A stretch of DNA of 64,000 bases from Rubritalea marina DSM 17716 (GTDB lineage Bacteria; Verrucomicrobiota; Verrucomicrobiia; Verrucomicrobiales; Akkermansiaceae). Both the position numbers and the translations under genes were made by a program. Below are positions 55,589 through 64,000 of this stretch, piece by piece. The notes under the pieces were generated by a model. That model searched no databases and was not told where the DNA came from. It saw only the letters and a list, made by a program, of their open reading frames with translations. The DNA lies in assembly GCF_000378105.1 (NCBI RefSeq), contig NZ_KB899264.1:1-64000 (forward strand), written 5' to 3'. Positions within the stretch are counted from its first letter, which is position 1. The number at the start of each line of letters is the position of its first letter.

Positions 55589-56557
55589 ATGCCGACCGGT
55601 TACCAAGCGCCAACTCCGGCAGAGTTGGACCCCTATTTTCCAGAGTATAAAGTCACCGATTTTATTGCTCAGGGCGGCATGGGTGCTGTATTCAAAGCCA
55701 CGGAGGTCATGCTTGATCGCCCAGTGGCCATCAAGATTCTACCGTACGAGCTAGGCCTCAAGCCTGAGTTCAGTGATTCCTTTGCACGCGAGGCCAAGAT
55801 CATGGCCAAGCTCAATCATCCCAACCTGGTTAAAGTCTACAGCTTCGGCAACATGAGCGGGATGTTCTACATCGTGATGGAATTCGTCGCCGGCAAGTCA
55901 CTTTACGCCTCAGCAAAAGGCAAACGCGTGCGCATGCATGAAGCGGGAAGGCTCATTAGTTCTATCTGCCGTGGCCTACACCACGCGCACAAGCAAGGTC
56001 TGATCCACCGCGATATCAAGCCCGCTAATATCCTCATCAATGCCCACGCTGAGCCGAAAATCGTCGACTTCGGACTCGCGCACTCACTCGGCAATGAGGG
56101 CGCCGCCAGCATGATTTTCGGCACCAAAGGCTACGCGGCACCTGAAATCACGGCTTCACCGGATTCGGTCGATCTGCGCGCAGACATCTTCTCTACCGGA
56201 GTCATGCTCTACGAACTCCTCACTGGTGAGCGCCCAAGCACACCATACATCCCAGCATCTGAAATCAGCGATTCCCACCCAGACTTCGACCCCATCATCG
56301 AAAAGGCAATCGACCCCAAGCCCCACCTTCGCTACAACTCAGCTTTCACAATGGCTGAAGAGATCGAGCAATTGGTGAAACAACTCGAGGAAGAGAAGTA
56401 CGAGAACATGAAAGCCGAGCGAACAGTGCAACTCGACACGCAGCCGCATGTCATGCCCTCCGAAAAATCAAAATTCATGGGTCAGCTCGCCTTCTACCTG
56501 ACATTGATCATTGCCTCAATCGCGCTCTTCGCGACCATCATGATCTTCATTGGCTAA
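55589..56557 (+). CDS. tail-anchored Ser/Thr protein kinase (Hanks type)
   Basis: A 322-aa kinase with QGGMGAV (about 28-34), K49 in VAIKILP, LIHRDIKPANILIN (about 138-151), DFGLAHS (about 160) and GTKGYAAPE. The only membrane helix is at the very C-terminus (AFYLTLIIASIALFATIMIF). It shares long blocks with the preceding kinase (LDRPVAIK..LP.EL..KPEF.DSF..EAK.MA.LNHPNL), so the two arose by tandem duplication. Confidence 0.92.
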   Translation: MPTGYQAPTPAELDPYFPEYKVTDFIAQGGMGAVFKATEVMLDRPVAIKILPYELGLKPEFSDSFAREAKIMAKLNHPNLVKVYSFGNMSGMFYIVMEFVAGKSLYASAKGKRVRMHEAGRLISSICRGLHHAHKQGLIHRDIKPANILINAHAEPKIVDFGLAHSLGNEGAASMIFGTKGYAAPEITASPDSVDLRADIFSTGVMLYELLTGERPSTPYIPASEISDSHPDFDPIIEKAIDPKPHLRYNSAFTMAEEIEQLVKQLEEEKYENMKAERTVQLDTQPHVMPSEKSKFMGQLAFYLTLIIASIALFATIMIFIG

Positions 56558-56585
56558 TTCCGGCTCACCTGTTATTGCTGCCGCC

Positions 56586-57164
56586 ATGAACCTTAGCTTC
56601 ACCCGCGTCGTAAGCGACGACATTGATTCTTTAATCCACGATGAAGAACTTGTCCTCGCGCTCGTCACCGAGCTTGGCTTCGACTCAAGTGCCCTCATTC
56701 AGGTAGCATCCAATGCAGAGCAAGCCGACCCAGAAGCACTCTTTCAGCTACTCAATGAACGCTGGAGCGGCGAGGGACAGGTCTTCTCCCTGGAGGACCA
56801 ACTGCCACTCCTCCTCCACTGCGTGCAACTCCTCAGTGGCGACCACACACTACTCAGCTCCATTCTCAAACGCAGTCGCGCCATCCCCGTCTCCCACGCC
56901 GGCGAAAGCATCCGCGTGCTCTTCCCCCACCAAGTCATCGAGATTCACGAAAGCCTCCAAGAAATTGCCGTAGAAGCACTCCAAGCTAAGGTCGACGTCG
57001 CAGGAATCAATCATGCCATCGTGCCACCGCATGGCTCAGATTGGAGCGAACAAGAAATGATCACCGCTCCGCTCTGGCAGATTTATGACGGGTTCTGTCG
57101 CTTTTTTGAAAATGCAGCAAACCAAGAGGCATACATTTTAATCGCTCATCACGAGCAAGGATAA
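56586..57164 (+). CDS. unknown protein, 192 aa
   Basis: I do not recognise the family. ATG 56586 is preferred because an earlier in-frame start at 56550 overlaps the kinase. It is acidic, leucine-rich and helical in the first half, and the second half contains IRVLFPHQVIEIHESLQEIA. There is no signal peptide. It directly follows the kinase gene, so it may be a partner or substrate; this is inference from position. Confidence 0.7.
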   Translation: MNLSFTRVVSDDIDSLIHDEELVLALVTELGFDSSALIQVASNAEQADPEALFQLLNERWSGEGQVFSLEDQLPLLLHCVQLLSGDHTLLSSILKRSRAIPVSHAGESIRVLFPHQVIEIHESLQEIAVEALQAKVDVAGINHAIVPPHGSDWSEQEMITAPLWQIYDGFCRFFENAANQEAYILIAHHEQG

Positions 57165-57189
57165 GTCACGCATCAACGCAGCGCAGTGA

Positions 57190-57504
57190 CTACTGGCAAA
57201 GGCTAAAAGGAGCACAAGCACGCAGCTGCTCCGTGTCTGGGGACGTGTCTCGCAGCAAGGCAGCCACCTCCGCCACAGATCCATTCTTTAGAATCTTTTC
57301 CCACTCCAAATAGACGCCACGGGCGGCACAAAATGGGCGCTTGAGTTGATCACGCACCTTGGAAAGCCCGCTCTCAATCACTCCAGGATGCGACTCGACA
57401 AACTCAGCAAGTCGCGAATGCACACGCTGCTGGCGCGCCTTCATGCGCTCCAATCCTGCACGCTTATTCTCAAGCATTTGTTCGATATCGAAAGACTCAA
57501 CCAT
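57190..57504 (-). CDS. unknown small helical protein, 104 aa
   Basis: A charged, helical 104-aa protein (IEQMLENKRAGLERMKARQQRVHSRL) with Cys-containing ends. The family is not recognised; it has no signal peptide. It is transcribed alone and divergent from the efflux operon across a 170-bp gap. Confidence 0.65.
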   Translation of the reverse strand: MVESFDIEQMLENKRAGLERMKARQQRVHSRLAEFVESHPGVIESGLSKVRDQLKRPFCAARGVYLEWEKILKNGSVAEVAALLRDTSPDTEQLRACAPFSLCQ

Positions 57505-57529
57505 GTCCGCTCAACCTAGAGAGTAAATC

Positions 57530-57625
57530 ATCTCATGTAAAGCATGAGATTCTAAAACACGAGAGAAGCCCCGTCTGCGATTATGAGACATCATCGCTTG
57601 TTAGTTTGAGATCAAATGGTATAAA
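57530..57625 (+). promoter_or_regulatory. palindrome and possible promoter before the efflux operon
   Basis: ATCTCATG-TAAAG-CATGAGAT (57530-57550) is a perfect 8-bp inverted repeat, a plausible operator. Further on, TTGTTA (57598-57603) and TATAAA (57620-57625) with a 16-bp spacer could be the promoter of the Cys-rich gene at 57675. Both are visual calls. Confidence 0.35.
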
Positions 57626-57674
57626 TAGAATCGCTGCTGGGAATAATCTCAGCTCTCCGCCCTCCTATTGACGC

Positions 57675-58124
57675 ATGCTAAGCAAAATCACAGGAACTTT
57701 TTTACTTTGTCTCATGACCTTGGTCATGGCGATGGAGCATCCTGTGCTCAACTTCTGTGCGTGCTTGAAGAGCTTCAGCATCGGCCATTGCGCCTGCGAA
57801 GTCGTGGAGCTCCCACCCGCTGAGCCCGATTGCTGTCACAACGGACAAGCGCAGGCTGATCTAGCATCTGTAGATCCCAAACCTTGCCCGCCTGAACAAT
57901 GCGCAACCACCATCGATTTTGATATTGGTGACATCTCGCACATCTACCTCTACGACAAAGTAGAAACAGTCTACCACTCAGATTTTCAGTCCACATCCGG
58001 CACAGCACCTTTCTTGCGCCCCCAGCAACTTCACTTCAGAGTGATGGAAAACCCAAGTCGCGGCAGCCCAGCATCGCCGCCACCGCTGCCACTCCACAAG
58101 ATGGTAGCCGTCTTTTTGATTTGA
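57675..58124 (+). CDS. Cys-rich small exported protein heading the efflux operon
   Basis: A 149-aa protein with a hydrophobic start (ITGTFLLCLMTLVMAM), then a Cys-rich part (NFCACLKSFSIGHCACEV, PDCCHNG, PCPPEQCATT) and a Pro/Leu-rich end (SPPPLPLHKMVAVFLI). Nine or more Cys plus His residues suggest metal binding in the periplasm. Such short proteins often precede metal or drug efflux genes, as here (124 bp before the adaptor gene). The function is inferred from composition and context only. Confidence 0.65.
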   Translation: MLSKITGTFLLCLMTLVMAMEHPVLNFCACLKSFSIGHCACEVVELPPAEPDCCHNGQAQADLASVDPKPCPPEQCATTIDFDIGDISHIYLYDKVETVYHSDFQSTSGTAPFLRPQQLHFRVMENPSRGSPASPPPLPLHKMVAVFLI

Positions 58125-58248
58125 TCTATTGAGTTTCGCCAAGCTGCTAGTTTCAGCTTTGGCCTGAATTGCTGGTCCCTTTGACCACCCGCAATCCTAT
58201 TTTATGGAGCCATAGGCCCCGTTTTTTCCCCACTCAATCCATCAGTCC

Positions 58249-59649
58249 ATGTCTTTAGATATTCTCACCACTGCAGCTAGCCATAGCGCAACACAATCTC
58301 AACACAACAAACCAAGACGCTCGCTCGCCTGGCTCCTTCCTTGTGGGCTTCTCGTAGGCTTTGTGCTCATCCTAGCCATTCTTTTTGGCGAACGTTTGAT
58401 CCCTGCACAACAGGTTCAGGTATCTCAAGCCATCACCTTGCGTAGCGATGACGCCTCCCTTCCGGTTAGCACCGCGAGCGACCAAATGCTCTTTCAAGCA
58501 TCCGGCTGGATCGAACCCGACCCATACATCACCTATGTCCCCACCCTCATCAATGGAGTGGTAGAATCTATCGAAGCACTGGAGGGAGACATCGTAAAAA
58601 AAGGGCAGGAAATCGCACGACTCATCAACGACGACCAAACTCTAGCACTCAATGCTGCAAGGCAACAACTCGTCAGCCACAAACGCAACATCAGCGCACA
58701 TTGCGAAGGCATTCCAATCCTCAACGCACAGATCGATGCCGCGAGGAAAAATATCGCAGCGCAGCAAGCCATGCTAGACCTGGAAAAAGACAACCTCAAG
58801 CGAGTTGAAGAACTCGGCGGCGACGCCGTCTCCGTGCAAACCATCGTCAAAACCCGCTTCGCAGTCACTCGCCACATGGCACTCGTCGCCCAAGCTGAAG
58901 CACAAGTCCCAGAACTCGAGGGCAAGATCAAGCAGCTGGATGCGGAGCGTGAATCGATGGAAGCCAAACTTGATGAGCTCCAGACAAAGGTCAGCCAAGC
59001 CCAACTCGCGCTAGACCGCACCATCATCACCGCCCCGATCGACGGCGTCGTCCTCCACTTGCATGCCGTGCCTGGTAAAAAACGGATGCTCAACATGGAT
59101 GACCCCAAGTCCGCGGTATTGGTGGAACTTTACGACCCCCAGAAGCTCCAAGCCCGCATCGATGTCCCGCTCAACGAGGCAGCAGGACTTCAGATTGGGC
59201 AAGCCGTCGAGCTCGTCAGCGACTTCCTCCCGAACACCACCTTCCGCGGGTCAGTCACACGCATCAATGGCCAGGCCGACCTCCAGCGCAACACCCTACA
59301 AGTCAAAGTCGCCATCCACAACCCAGACATCCGCCTTCGCCCAGATATGCTGGTGCGAGCGAAATTCTACGCACCTGAGACCAACGCATCCACCACCAAT
59401 CCAGCTGCCCCACACACCGGCACCAAGCTCGCCATCTACCTTCCAAGCAAGGCATTGATCAATGACGCTCAAGTCTGGATCGTAGGAAGTAAACACCGCG
59501 CCGAACTCCGTGACATCACCCTAGGCAACTCGACGCGCGACGACCACATCCAAGCCACCAGTGGGGTGCGCTCTGGCGAACTGGTGGTACTCCCACCTCA
59601 CAGCCACCTCTCAGTCGGCGACAAACTCTCATTCACCACCCAATTCTAA
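58249..59649 (+). CDS. periplasmic adaptor (HlyD/DevB-like membrane fusion protein)
   Basis: A 466-aa protein with one N-terminal membrane helix (about residues 28-48, LLPCGLLVGFVLILAILFG), a lipoyl half-motif (VEALEGDIVKKGQEIARL), a long coiled coil (about 130-255), the second half-motif (TIITAPIDGVVLHLHAVPG) and a beta-barrel with FRGSVTRI. It links an inner-membrane ABC exporter to an outer-membrane channel. No TolC-like gene is nearby. Confidence 0.92.
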   Translation: MSLDILTTAASHSATQSQHNKPRRSLAWLLPCGLLVGFVLILAILFGERLIPAQQVQVSQAITLRSDDASLPVSTASDQMLFQASGWIEPDPYITYVPTLINGVVESIEALEGDIVKKGQEIARLINDDQTLALNAARQQLVSHKRNISAHCEGIPILNAQIDAARKNIAAQQAMLDLEKDNLKRVEELGGDAVSVQTIVKTRFAVTRHMALVAQAEAQVPELEGKIKQLDAERESMEAKLDELQTKVSQAQLALDRTIITAPIDGVVLHLHAVPGKKRMLNMDDPKSAVLVELYDPQKLQARIDVPLNEAAGLQIGQAVELVSDFLPNTTFRGSVTRINGQADLQRNTLQVKVAIHNPDIRLRPDMLVRAKFYAPETNASTTNPAAPHTGTKLAIYLPSKALINDAQVWIVGSKHRAELRDITLGNSTRDDHIQATSGVRSGELVVLPPHSHLSVGDKLSFTTQF

Positions 59650-59652
59650 GCC

Positions 59653-60357
59653 ATGGAACCACTCATCCAAATCAACGCTGCTACCAAAAGCTTTCAAAAA
59701 AATAAAGAAACCATCACCCCGCTCGACTCACTCTCGCTCGACGTGGCCAAAGGAGAATTCCTCTCCTTGATGGGACCCTCTGGCTCTGGAAAAACCACCT
59801 TATTGAACCTGATTGCAGGCATCGACTCACCAAGCGCTGGAGAGATCAGAATCCACGGCAGAGACATCGCAAAACTCAGCCGCGCTCAACTCACTCGTTG
59901 GCGTGCCGAGCACGTTGGCTACATCTTCCAGCTCTACCATCTGGTACCCATCCTCTCGGCCTACGAGAATGTCGAGCTGCCCCTCCTCTTGGGCAAATGG
60001 ACCAAGGCCGAACGCAAGGCCAAGGTCATGGCTGCGCTTGAGCTTGTAGGGCTCTCAGATCGCGCCGACCACCGCCCCTCTGAGCTCTCAGGAGGTCAGG
60101 AACAACGCGTCGCCATTGCCCGCGCTATCGTCCATGACCCCGCCTTGCTCGTCGCCGACGAACCAACTGGCGACCTCGATCGCGAGTCAGCAGATGCCAT
60201 TCTTAAGCTCCTCAGCACCCTCGCTGAAGAACACAACAAGACCATCATCATGGTCACCCACGACCCCAAAGCCGCCGCTGCTGCACACCGTGCTCTCCAG
60301 CTCGAGAAAGGCCAACTGGTCACCTCAGGCCACTTGCTCAACCACATGCCTACCTAA
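59653..60357 (+). CDS. ABC transporter ATPase (MacB/LolD/DevA-like)
   Basis: A 234-aa ATPase with MGPSGSGKTTLL (Walker A), LSGGQEQRVAIARAI (signature), LLVADEPTGDLD (Walker B) and an H-loop at TIIMVTHDPK. It starts 3 bp after the adaptor stop. It is of the class that pairs with FtsX/MacB-like permeases. Confidence 0.95.
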   Translation: MEPLIQINAATKSFQKNKETITPLDSLSLDVAKGEFLSLMGPSGSGKTTLLNLIAGIDSPSAGEIRIHGRDIAKLSRAQLTRWRAEHVGYIFQLYHLVPILSAYENVELPLLLGKWTKAERKAKVMAALELVGLSDRADHRPSELSGGQEQRVAIARAIVHDPALLVADEPTGDLDRESADAILKLLSTLAEEHNKTIIMVTHDPKAAAAAHRALQLEKGQLVTSGHLLNHMPT

Positions 60358-60361
60358 TCCC

Positions 60362-61498
60362 ATGCAGATGCTCATACTCGCTTGGAAAAACCTGACGCGC
60401 CACAGAATGCGCTCGCTCTTGACCATCCTTGGGGTGGCCGCCGGCATGTTCCTCTATACCTCGGTACAGACGATGCAGCACTCGCTAGCCAACGCCACTG
60501 ACAGCAATGCCGATGACACTACCTTGGTAGTCTACCGCGAAAATCGCTTCTGCCCGATGACCTCCCGACTGCCAGAACACTACGCCGCCACCATTGCCAA
60601 ACTCGATGGCGTGCGTGAGGTCATCCCCATCCAGATCACCGTCAACAATTGCGGAGCCTCTCTTGACGTCATCACATTCCGCGGGGTCCCTCCTGAAACC
60701 CTACAGAAGTACAACCCCAACTTGGTCGTGACCGAAGGTTCTTACGACACCTTCCTCTCACGTACTGATGCCGCCCTCGTCGGCTCACACTTCGCCCAAC
60801 GTCGCGGGCTCAAACCTGGCGATAAATTTGAAGCTGTAGGGATCAACGTAGAAGTCGCTGGCATCATCACCTCAGACGCCCCTCAAGACCAAAACGTCGC
60901 CTACGTCCACCTACCCTTCCTGCAACAAGCCTCAAAAGTTGGCCTCGGAGTCGTCACCCAGTTCAATGTCAAAGTACAGGATGCCAGCATGCTTGAGGCC
61001 GTGGCCACCGCAATCGATGAAACCTTCAGCTCAGACCAACAACCCACCAACACACGACCCGAAAAAGCCTTCTTTGCCGAAACTGCCAAGCAGATGATTG
61101 AGCTCATTAATTTCACCCGCTGGCTCGGCATTGGAGCCGTGATCGCAGTGCTCGGTTTGGTCGCAAATGCCGTGCTCCTCATCGTACGTGGCCGGGTCAA
61201 AGAAACCGCAATCCTCCAGACCTTGGGGTTCTCGCGCACGCAAATTGGCATCATGGTTCTCAGCGAAGGTTCTTTGCTAGGCACCATCGGCGGAGCTCTT
61301 GGTGTCTTCGGCTCAGCCGCATTCTTCTTCATGAAATCCTTCACCCTCGGCAATGAAGGGCTCACGCTCGCCATTTCCCCGAGTCTTGGAGTTGTACTCT
61401 CTGGGCTACTCATCGCCCTCACCCTTGGCCTCTTCGCCTCACTCTACCCAGCCTGGAAAGCCACCGCAAAACCACTGGTCCAATCTCTCAGTTCCTAA
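60362..61498 (+). CDS. FtsX/MacB-like ABC permease 1
   Basis: A 378-aa permease from ATG 60362. One N-terminal membrane helix (MRSLLTILGVAAGMFLYTSV), a MacB-type periplasmic domain (about 50-255), then three helices (GIGAVIAVLGLVANAVLLIV, IMVLSEGSLLGTIGGALGVFG, VVLSGLLIALTLGLFASLYPAW). It is followed 4 bp later by a second permease. Confidence 0.92.
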   Translation: MQMLILAWKNLTRHRMRSLLTILGVAAGMFLYTSVQTMQHSLANATDSNADDTTLVVYRENRFCPMTSRLPEHYAATIAKLDGVREVIPIQITVNNCGASLDVITFRGVPPETLQKYNPNLVVTEGSYDTFLSRTDAALVGSHFAQRRGLKPGDKFEAVGINVEVAGIITSDAPQDQNVAYVHLPFLQQASKVGLGVVTQFNVKVQDASMLEAVATAIDETFSSDQQPTNTRPEKAFFAETAKQMIELINFTRWLGIGAVIAVLGLVANAVLLIVRGRVKETAILQTLGFSRTQIGIMVLSEGSLLGTIGGALGVFGSAAFFFMKSFTLGNEGLTLAISPSLGVVLSGLLIALTLGLFASLYPAWKATAKPLVQSLSS

Positions 61499-61502
61499 GC
61501 TC

Positions 61503-62654
61503 ATGCTACCCTTCTCATACGCACTCAGAAACCTTTTCCGCGACCCCGCGCGCCTCGCGCAGACCGTCGGAGGATCAGCCATCGTCGTGCTCTTACTCGT
61601 CGCCGCCGTGGCTCTAAACCAAGGCATGGACGCAGTCCTCTCATCATCAGGATCCCCGCGCAACGTCATCCTCATGGGCAAAGGCTCGGAGGAATCGATC
61701 CAACGCTCTGAGGTGCACCTCGAGGCCGAAGCCATTGCCGCCACTTCCATCCGCGGGATTCAAGAACAACTGGGCGCCCCCTCCATCTCAGGGGAAATCT
61801 TCTACCAAGCACCCTTGCGCACCCGTTCAGGCGTGGAAGAGCAGGCGCTGTTGCGCGGCGTTCTAGAGAACGCCCTGCTCGTTCACCGCTCGGTCTCCTT
61901 GCGTGAGGGGCGCTTCCCTCAGTCTGGGGAAATCATGGTGGGCCACCTCGCACACCGCAAGCTCGGCGTCGACCCCAGCGAGACAGCCATCGGCCAGTCG
62001 CTCCACTTTGAGAATGCCGAATTCACCATTGTCGGCATCTTTGAAGCTCCAGGCACCGTCTTGGAGAGTGAAGTCTGGTTCGACCGCAATGACCTCGCCA
62101 CACTAAGCCAACGCGACAGCCTCTCCTCAATCACCATACGGCTTGCTCCAACCGCAGATTTTGATGATGTCGAGGTATTCACCTTCCAACGCAACGACCT
62201 CGAGCTCGCAGCCATCCGCGAAGACCACTACTATGACAAGCTAGGCACCTTCTACAAACCAATCCAAGTCATGACCTGGGTCACCGCCGCCTTAGTCGCC
62301 GCCGGGGCTATCTTCGGCGGGCTCAACACCCTCTACGCCGCCTTTGCCGCCCGCGTCAAAGAAATGGCCACATTGCAGTCCATCGGCTACACCCGTAAGG
62401 CCCTCTTCGTCTCCTTGATCCAAGAATCCCTACTTGCTACATTATGTGGCACCCTGCTCGCCTTGGTGCTCGCTTACTTTCTGCTAGACGGCCAGAGCGT
62501 GCCTTTCTCGATTGGCACTTTCACGCTCACGCTCACCCCCAGCGTGCTTGCCACTGGCGTGATCACCGGGATCTTACTCGGCACGCTCGGCACCCTACCT
62601 CCAGCATACCGCTGTCTCGCGCCCACACTCCCCACCGCACTTCGCTCCGATTAA
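61503..62654 (+). CDS. FtsX/MacB-like ABC permease 2
   Basis: A 383-aa permease from ATG 61503, with the same topology: an N-terminal helix (TVGGSAIVVLLLVAAVALNQG), a periplasmic MacB-like domain, and three C-terminal helices (VTAALVAAGAIFGGLNTLYAAFA; LLATLCGTLLALVLAYFLL; VLATGVITGILLGTLGTLP). It forms a heteromeric exporter with permease 1 and the ATPase. Confidence 0.92.
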   Translation: MLPFSYALRNLFRDPARLAQTVGGSAIVVLLLVAAVALNQGMDAVLSSSGSPRNVILMGKGSEESIQRSEVHLEAEAIAATSIRGIQEQLGAPSISGEIFYQAPLRTRSGVEEQALLRGVLENALLVHRSVSLREGRFPQSGEIMVGHLAHRKLGVDPSETAIGQSLHFENAEFTIVGIFEAPGTVLESEVWFDRNDLATLSQRDSLSSITIRLAPTADFDDVEVFTFQRNDLELAAIREDHYYDKLGTFYKPIQVMTWVTAALVAAGAIFGGLNTLYAAFAARVKEMATLQSIGYTRKALFVSLIQESLLATLCGTLLALVLAYFLLDGQSVPFSIGTFTLTLTPSVLATGVITGILLGTLGTLPPAYRCLAPTLPTALRSD

Positions 62655-62677
62655 CCCGAAATCACAAATCACAAATC

Positions 62678-63217
62678 ATGAAACCATACATCCTCATCTC
62701 AGCCCTCGCACTCAGCCTCGTAGCCTGCTCAGAAAAGCCAGCCAGCACCGAAAGCAAGCCCGCGAGCGAGTCCACCGAATCAAGTCTCAGCACCTACTTT
62801 GTAGACACGCCCCACGCTGACGCCATCAGCATCCACACACTCCGCAGCCAAGCCAAAGCTGGCGAGCAAGTCACCTTCAATGGCAAGGTCCTCGGTGCCA
62901 AAACCGTGCTCGTCGACAAGCGCGCCATCATGCTCCTCGGGGACCCTGAGGTTCTCATCTCTTGCGACATAGGCCATGATGACAACTGCCCAACTCCATG
63001 GGACGTCTGCTGCACTGACGTCGATACCGTCAATGCCAACATCGTCACCATCCAAGTCGTCGATGCCGAGGGCCGCCCACTCAAGCAAGGGCTGCGTGGC
63101 GTCAACAACCTCACCGAGCTCAGCCACGTCACCCTCAGCGGCACCGTCGCCGAGGGCTCCAGCGACAGCAACATGATCGTCAATGCCGAAAGCATCTACG
63201 TACTCCAGAAACCATAG
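62678..63217 (+). CDS. predicted lipoprotein with OB-fold-like domain, 179 aa
   Basis: Signal peptide MKPYILISALALSLVAC with lipobox (Cys17). After a Ser/Glu/Thr-rich linker, about residues 45-175 read like an OB-fold: AGEQVTFNGKVLGAK, AIMLLGDPEVL, a Cys-rich insert with CPTPWDVCC, and HVTLSGTVAEG. It ends the efflux operon, 23 bp after permease 2, and a clear terminator follows. The Cys cluster echoes the Cys-rich first gene. Confidence 0.75.
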   Translation: MKPYILISALALSLVACSEKPASTESKPASESTESSLSTYFVDTPHADAISIHTLRSQAKAGEQVTFNGKVLGAKTVLVDKRAIMLLGDPEVLISCDIGHDDNCPTPWDVCCTDVDTVNANIVTIQVVDAEGRPLKQGLRGVNNLTELSHVTLSGTVAEGSSDSNMIVNAESIYVLQKP

Positions 63218-63233
63218 AATGTTACCCAAGAGC

Positions 63234-63287
63234 CGCCACTCTCAGTGGCGTCCCAAAAAGCTATCTCACTCATGAGATAGCTTTTTT
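63234..63287 (+). terminator. tandem hairpins ending the efflux operon
   Basis: CGCCACT/AGTGGCG (63234-63250) is followed by AGCTATCTCA/TGAGATAGCT (63259-63282) with TTTTTT immediately after. The second is a textbook intrinsic terminator. Confidence 0.85.
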
Positions 63288-63360
63288 ACTAGATGCTGAA
63301 ACCCAAACCACAAAATCTAACAACCAAAATCAAACTATGGCTGGCGTAATCGCAGAGTAG

Positions 63361-63903
63361 TTGATACTACTTTCGACGTTGAAGGCCTTATTTGTTAGAT
63401 TCTTACCTGCAGTATGGATATTTAGTTCATGTTCCGGGCCGCATGGCGTGAGCACCCACGATGCTTTGGTGATGACTTTTGGCGGAGTGGAGAAACTTGA
63501 GGGCGAGCAAAGCCTGCGTGAGGGCGAGAAATATTGGGATTTTGAATTCACCCCAGATCGCGAGATGAGCAAGCAACTAGCTCAGCAATGCGCTAAATAC
63601 CAGGCGGGGCTCTGGGCGAAGGAGCAAGGGAACCCAGGATTCTACCTACTAGACTCCGAAGCTGAGCTTCTCGAGATGGTCATCGATATGCCCAAGCAAA
63701 CCGTAGTTGGCTACTACGAAAGCAAACCCTACACCTCGACGGTGAGACTCTACAACGGCGAACAAATGCCCGTCACCAAATACGAAAAAGTCTGGGTGCC
63801 ACAGAAGGAAATCCCAGCACACCGTAAGCGTGTGGAACGCTGGAAAATCACCCTCAAGGTCTCACTCAGCGCACAAACCGGTGCGAAGTTTATCCAGACT
63901 TAG
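63361..63903 (+). CDS. predicted lipoprotein, 180 aa, TTG start
   Basis: The frame opens with TTG at 63361 (no in-frame ATG before a stop upstream) and encodes a hydrophobic signal with lipobox FSSC (about residue 24). The mature part (EKYWDFEFTPDREMSKQLAQQCAKYQ, TVVGYYESKPYTSTVRLYNGEQM) is not a family I recognise. It stands alone before the window end. Confidence 0.6.
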   Translation: MILLSTLKALFVRFLPAVWIFSSCSGPHGVSTHDALVMTFGGVEKLEGEQSLREGEKYWDFEFTPDREMSKQLAQQCAKYQAGLWAKEQGNPGFYLLDSEAELLEMVIDMPKQTVVGYYESKPYTSTVRLYNGEQMPVTKYEKVWVPQKEIPAHRKRVERWKITLKVSLSAQTGAKFIQT

Positions 63904-63958
63904 CCAATGGCGAGACCTCATTGGGAGAGAAGGATCGCCCATGGGGCGGGTTCTTTTT

Positions 63959-63986
63959 GTGCATATCGTGCATATAGCGTGCATAT
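63959..63986. repeat. three GTGCATAT repeats at the right edge
   Basis: GTGCATAT occurs at 63959, 63968 and 63979, followed by GGGACAGGCACG near 63988, a string I recall from REP-like palindromes near RAYT transposases in other bacteria. The window ends before this can be tested. Confidence 0.3.
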
Positions 63987-64000
63987 AGGGACAGGCACGA

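Overview
The window looks like a chromosomal segment of a Gram-negative, probably marine bacterium. My best guess is Verrucomicrobiota (Rubritalea/Verrucomicrobiaceae-like), but this is a weak inference from gene content and from the scarcity of Shine-Dalgarno sequences. It has two parts: an extracellular contractile injection system (eCIS, Afp/PVC-like) with its probable cargo at about 0.1-36.1 kb, and ordinary chromosomal genes at about 36.2-64 kb.

The eCIS part has two divergent transcription units around the intergenic region 5481-5722, which holds a cluster of GTTAG/CTAAC boxes. Leftward lie a NACHT-like NTPase with a long pentapeptide-repeat tail, a DUF4255/Pvc16-type tail cap gene whose start overlaps the NTPase stop, and an unknown 348-aa protein. 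Rightward lie two unknown helical proteins (837 and 282 aa), a large sheath, two tube proteins (Pvc1- and Pvc5-like), a DUF5908 protein (Pvc6), a CIS tube/LysM protein (Pvc7), a VgrG-like spike (Pvc8), a PAAR tip (Pvc10), a gp25 wedge (Pvc9), a giant Pvc11 baseplate protein of 2217 aa, Pvc12, and a 1549-aa tape measure (Pvc14). I see no Pvc13-type fibre and no classical AAA+ Pvc15. There are no capsid, terminase, integrase or T6SS membrane-complex genes, so this is neither a prophage nor a T6SS.

Downstream is a probable cargo island, 30.7-36.1 kb. It holds a GH17-like beta-1,3-glucanase and a GH75-like chitosanase, both without Sec signal peptides. Between them are three AT-rich genes whose products share an F-[VL]-[DN]-N-R box at residues 31-38. 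One of the three carries an ADP-ribosyltransferase-like R/S-T/QxE domain. Also here is a small membrane-protein gene split by an in-frame TGA. I infer a machine that carries glucan- and chitosan-degrading enzymes plus intracellular toxins, which would suit a target with a fungal, oomycete or algal type of wall.

The chromosomal part contains rplT and rpmI, an RseP-type site-2 protease, 6-phosphofructokinase, a DUF1287 protein, an FMN reductase, purU, a SWIM-SNF2 helicase, a ParA/Soj ATPase, leuD, two alpha/beta hydrolases, two different N-acetylmuramoyl-L-alanine amidases, a truncated haemoglobin, two tandem related Ser/Thr kinases, and an ABC efflux operon (adaptor, ATPase, two FtsX-like permeases) framed by a Cys-rich exported protein and an OB-fold-like lipoprotein. 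No rRNA, tRNA, CRISPR array or intact mobile element was recognised.
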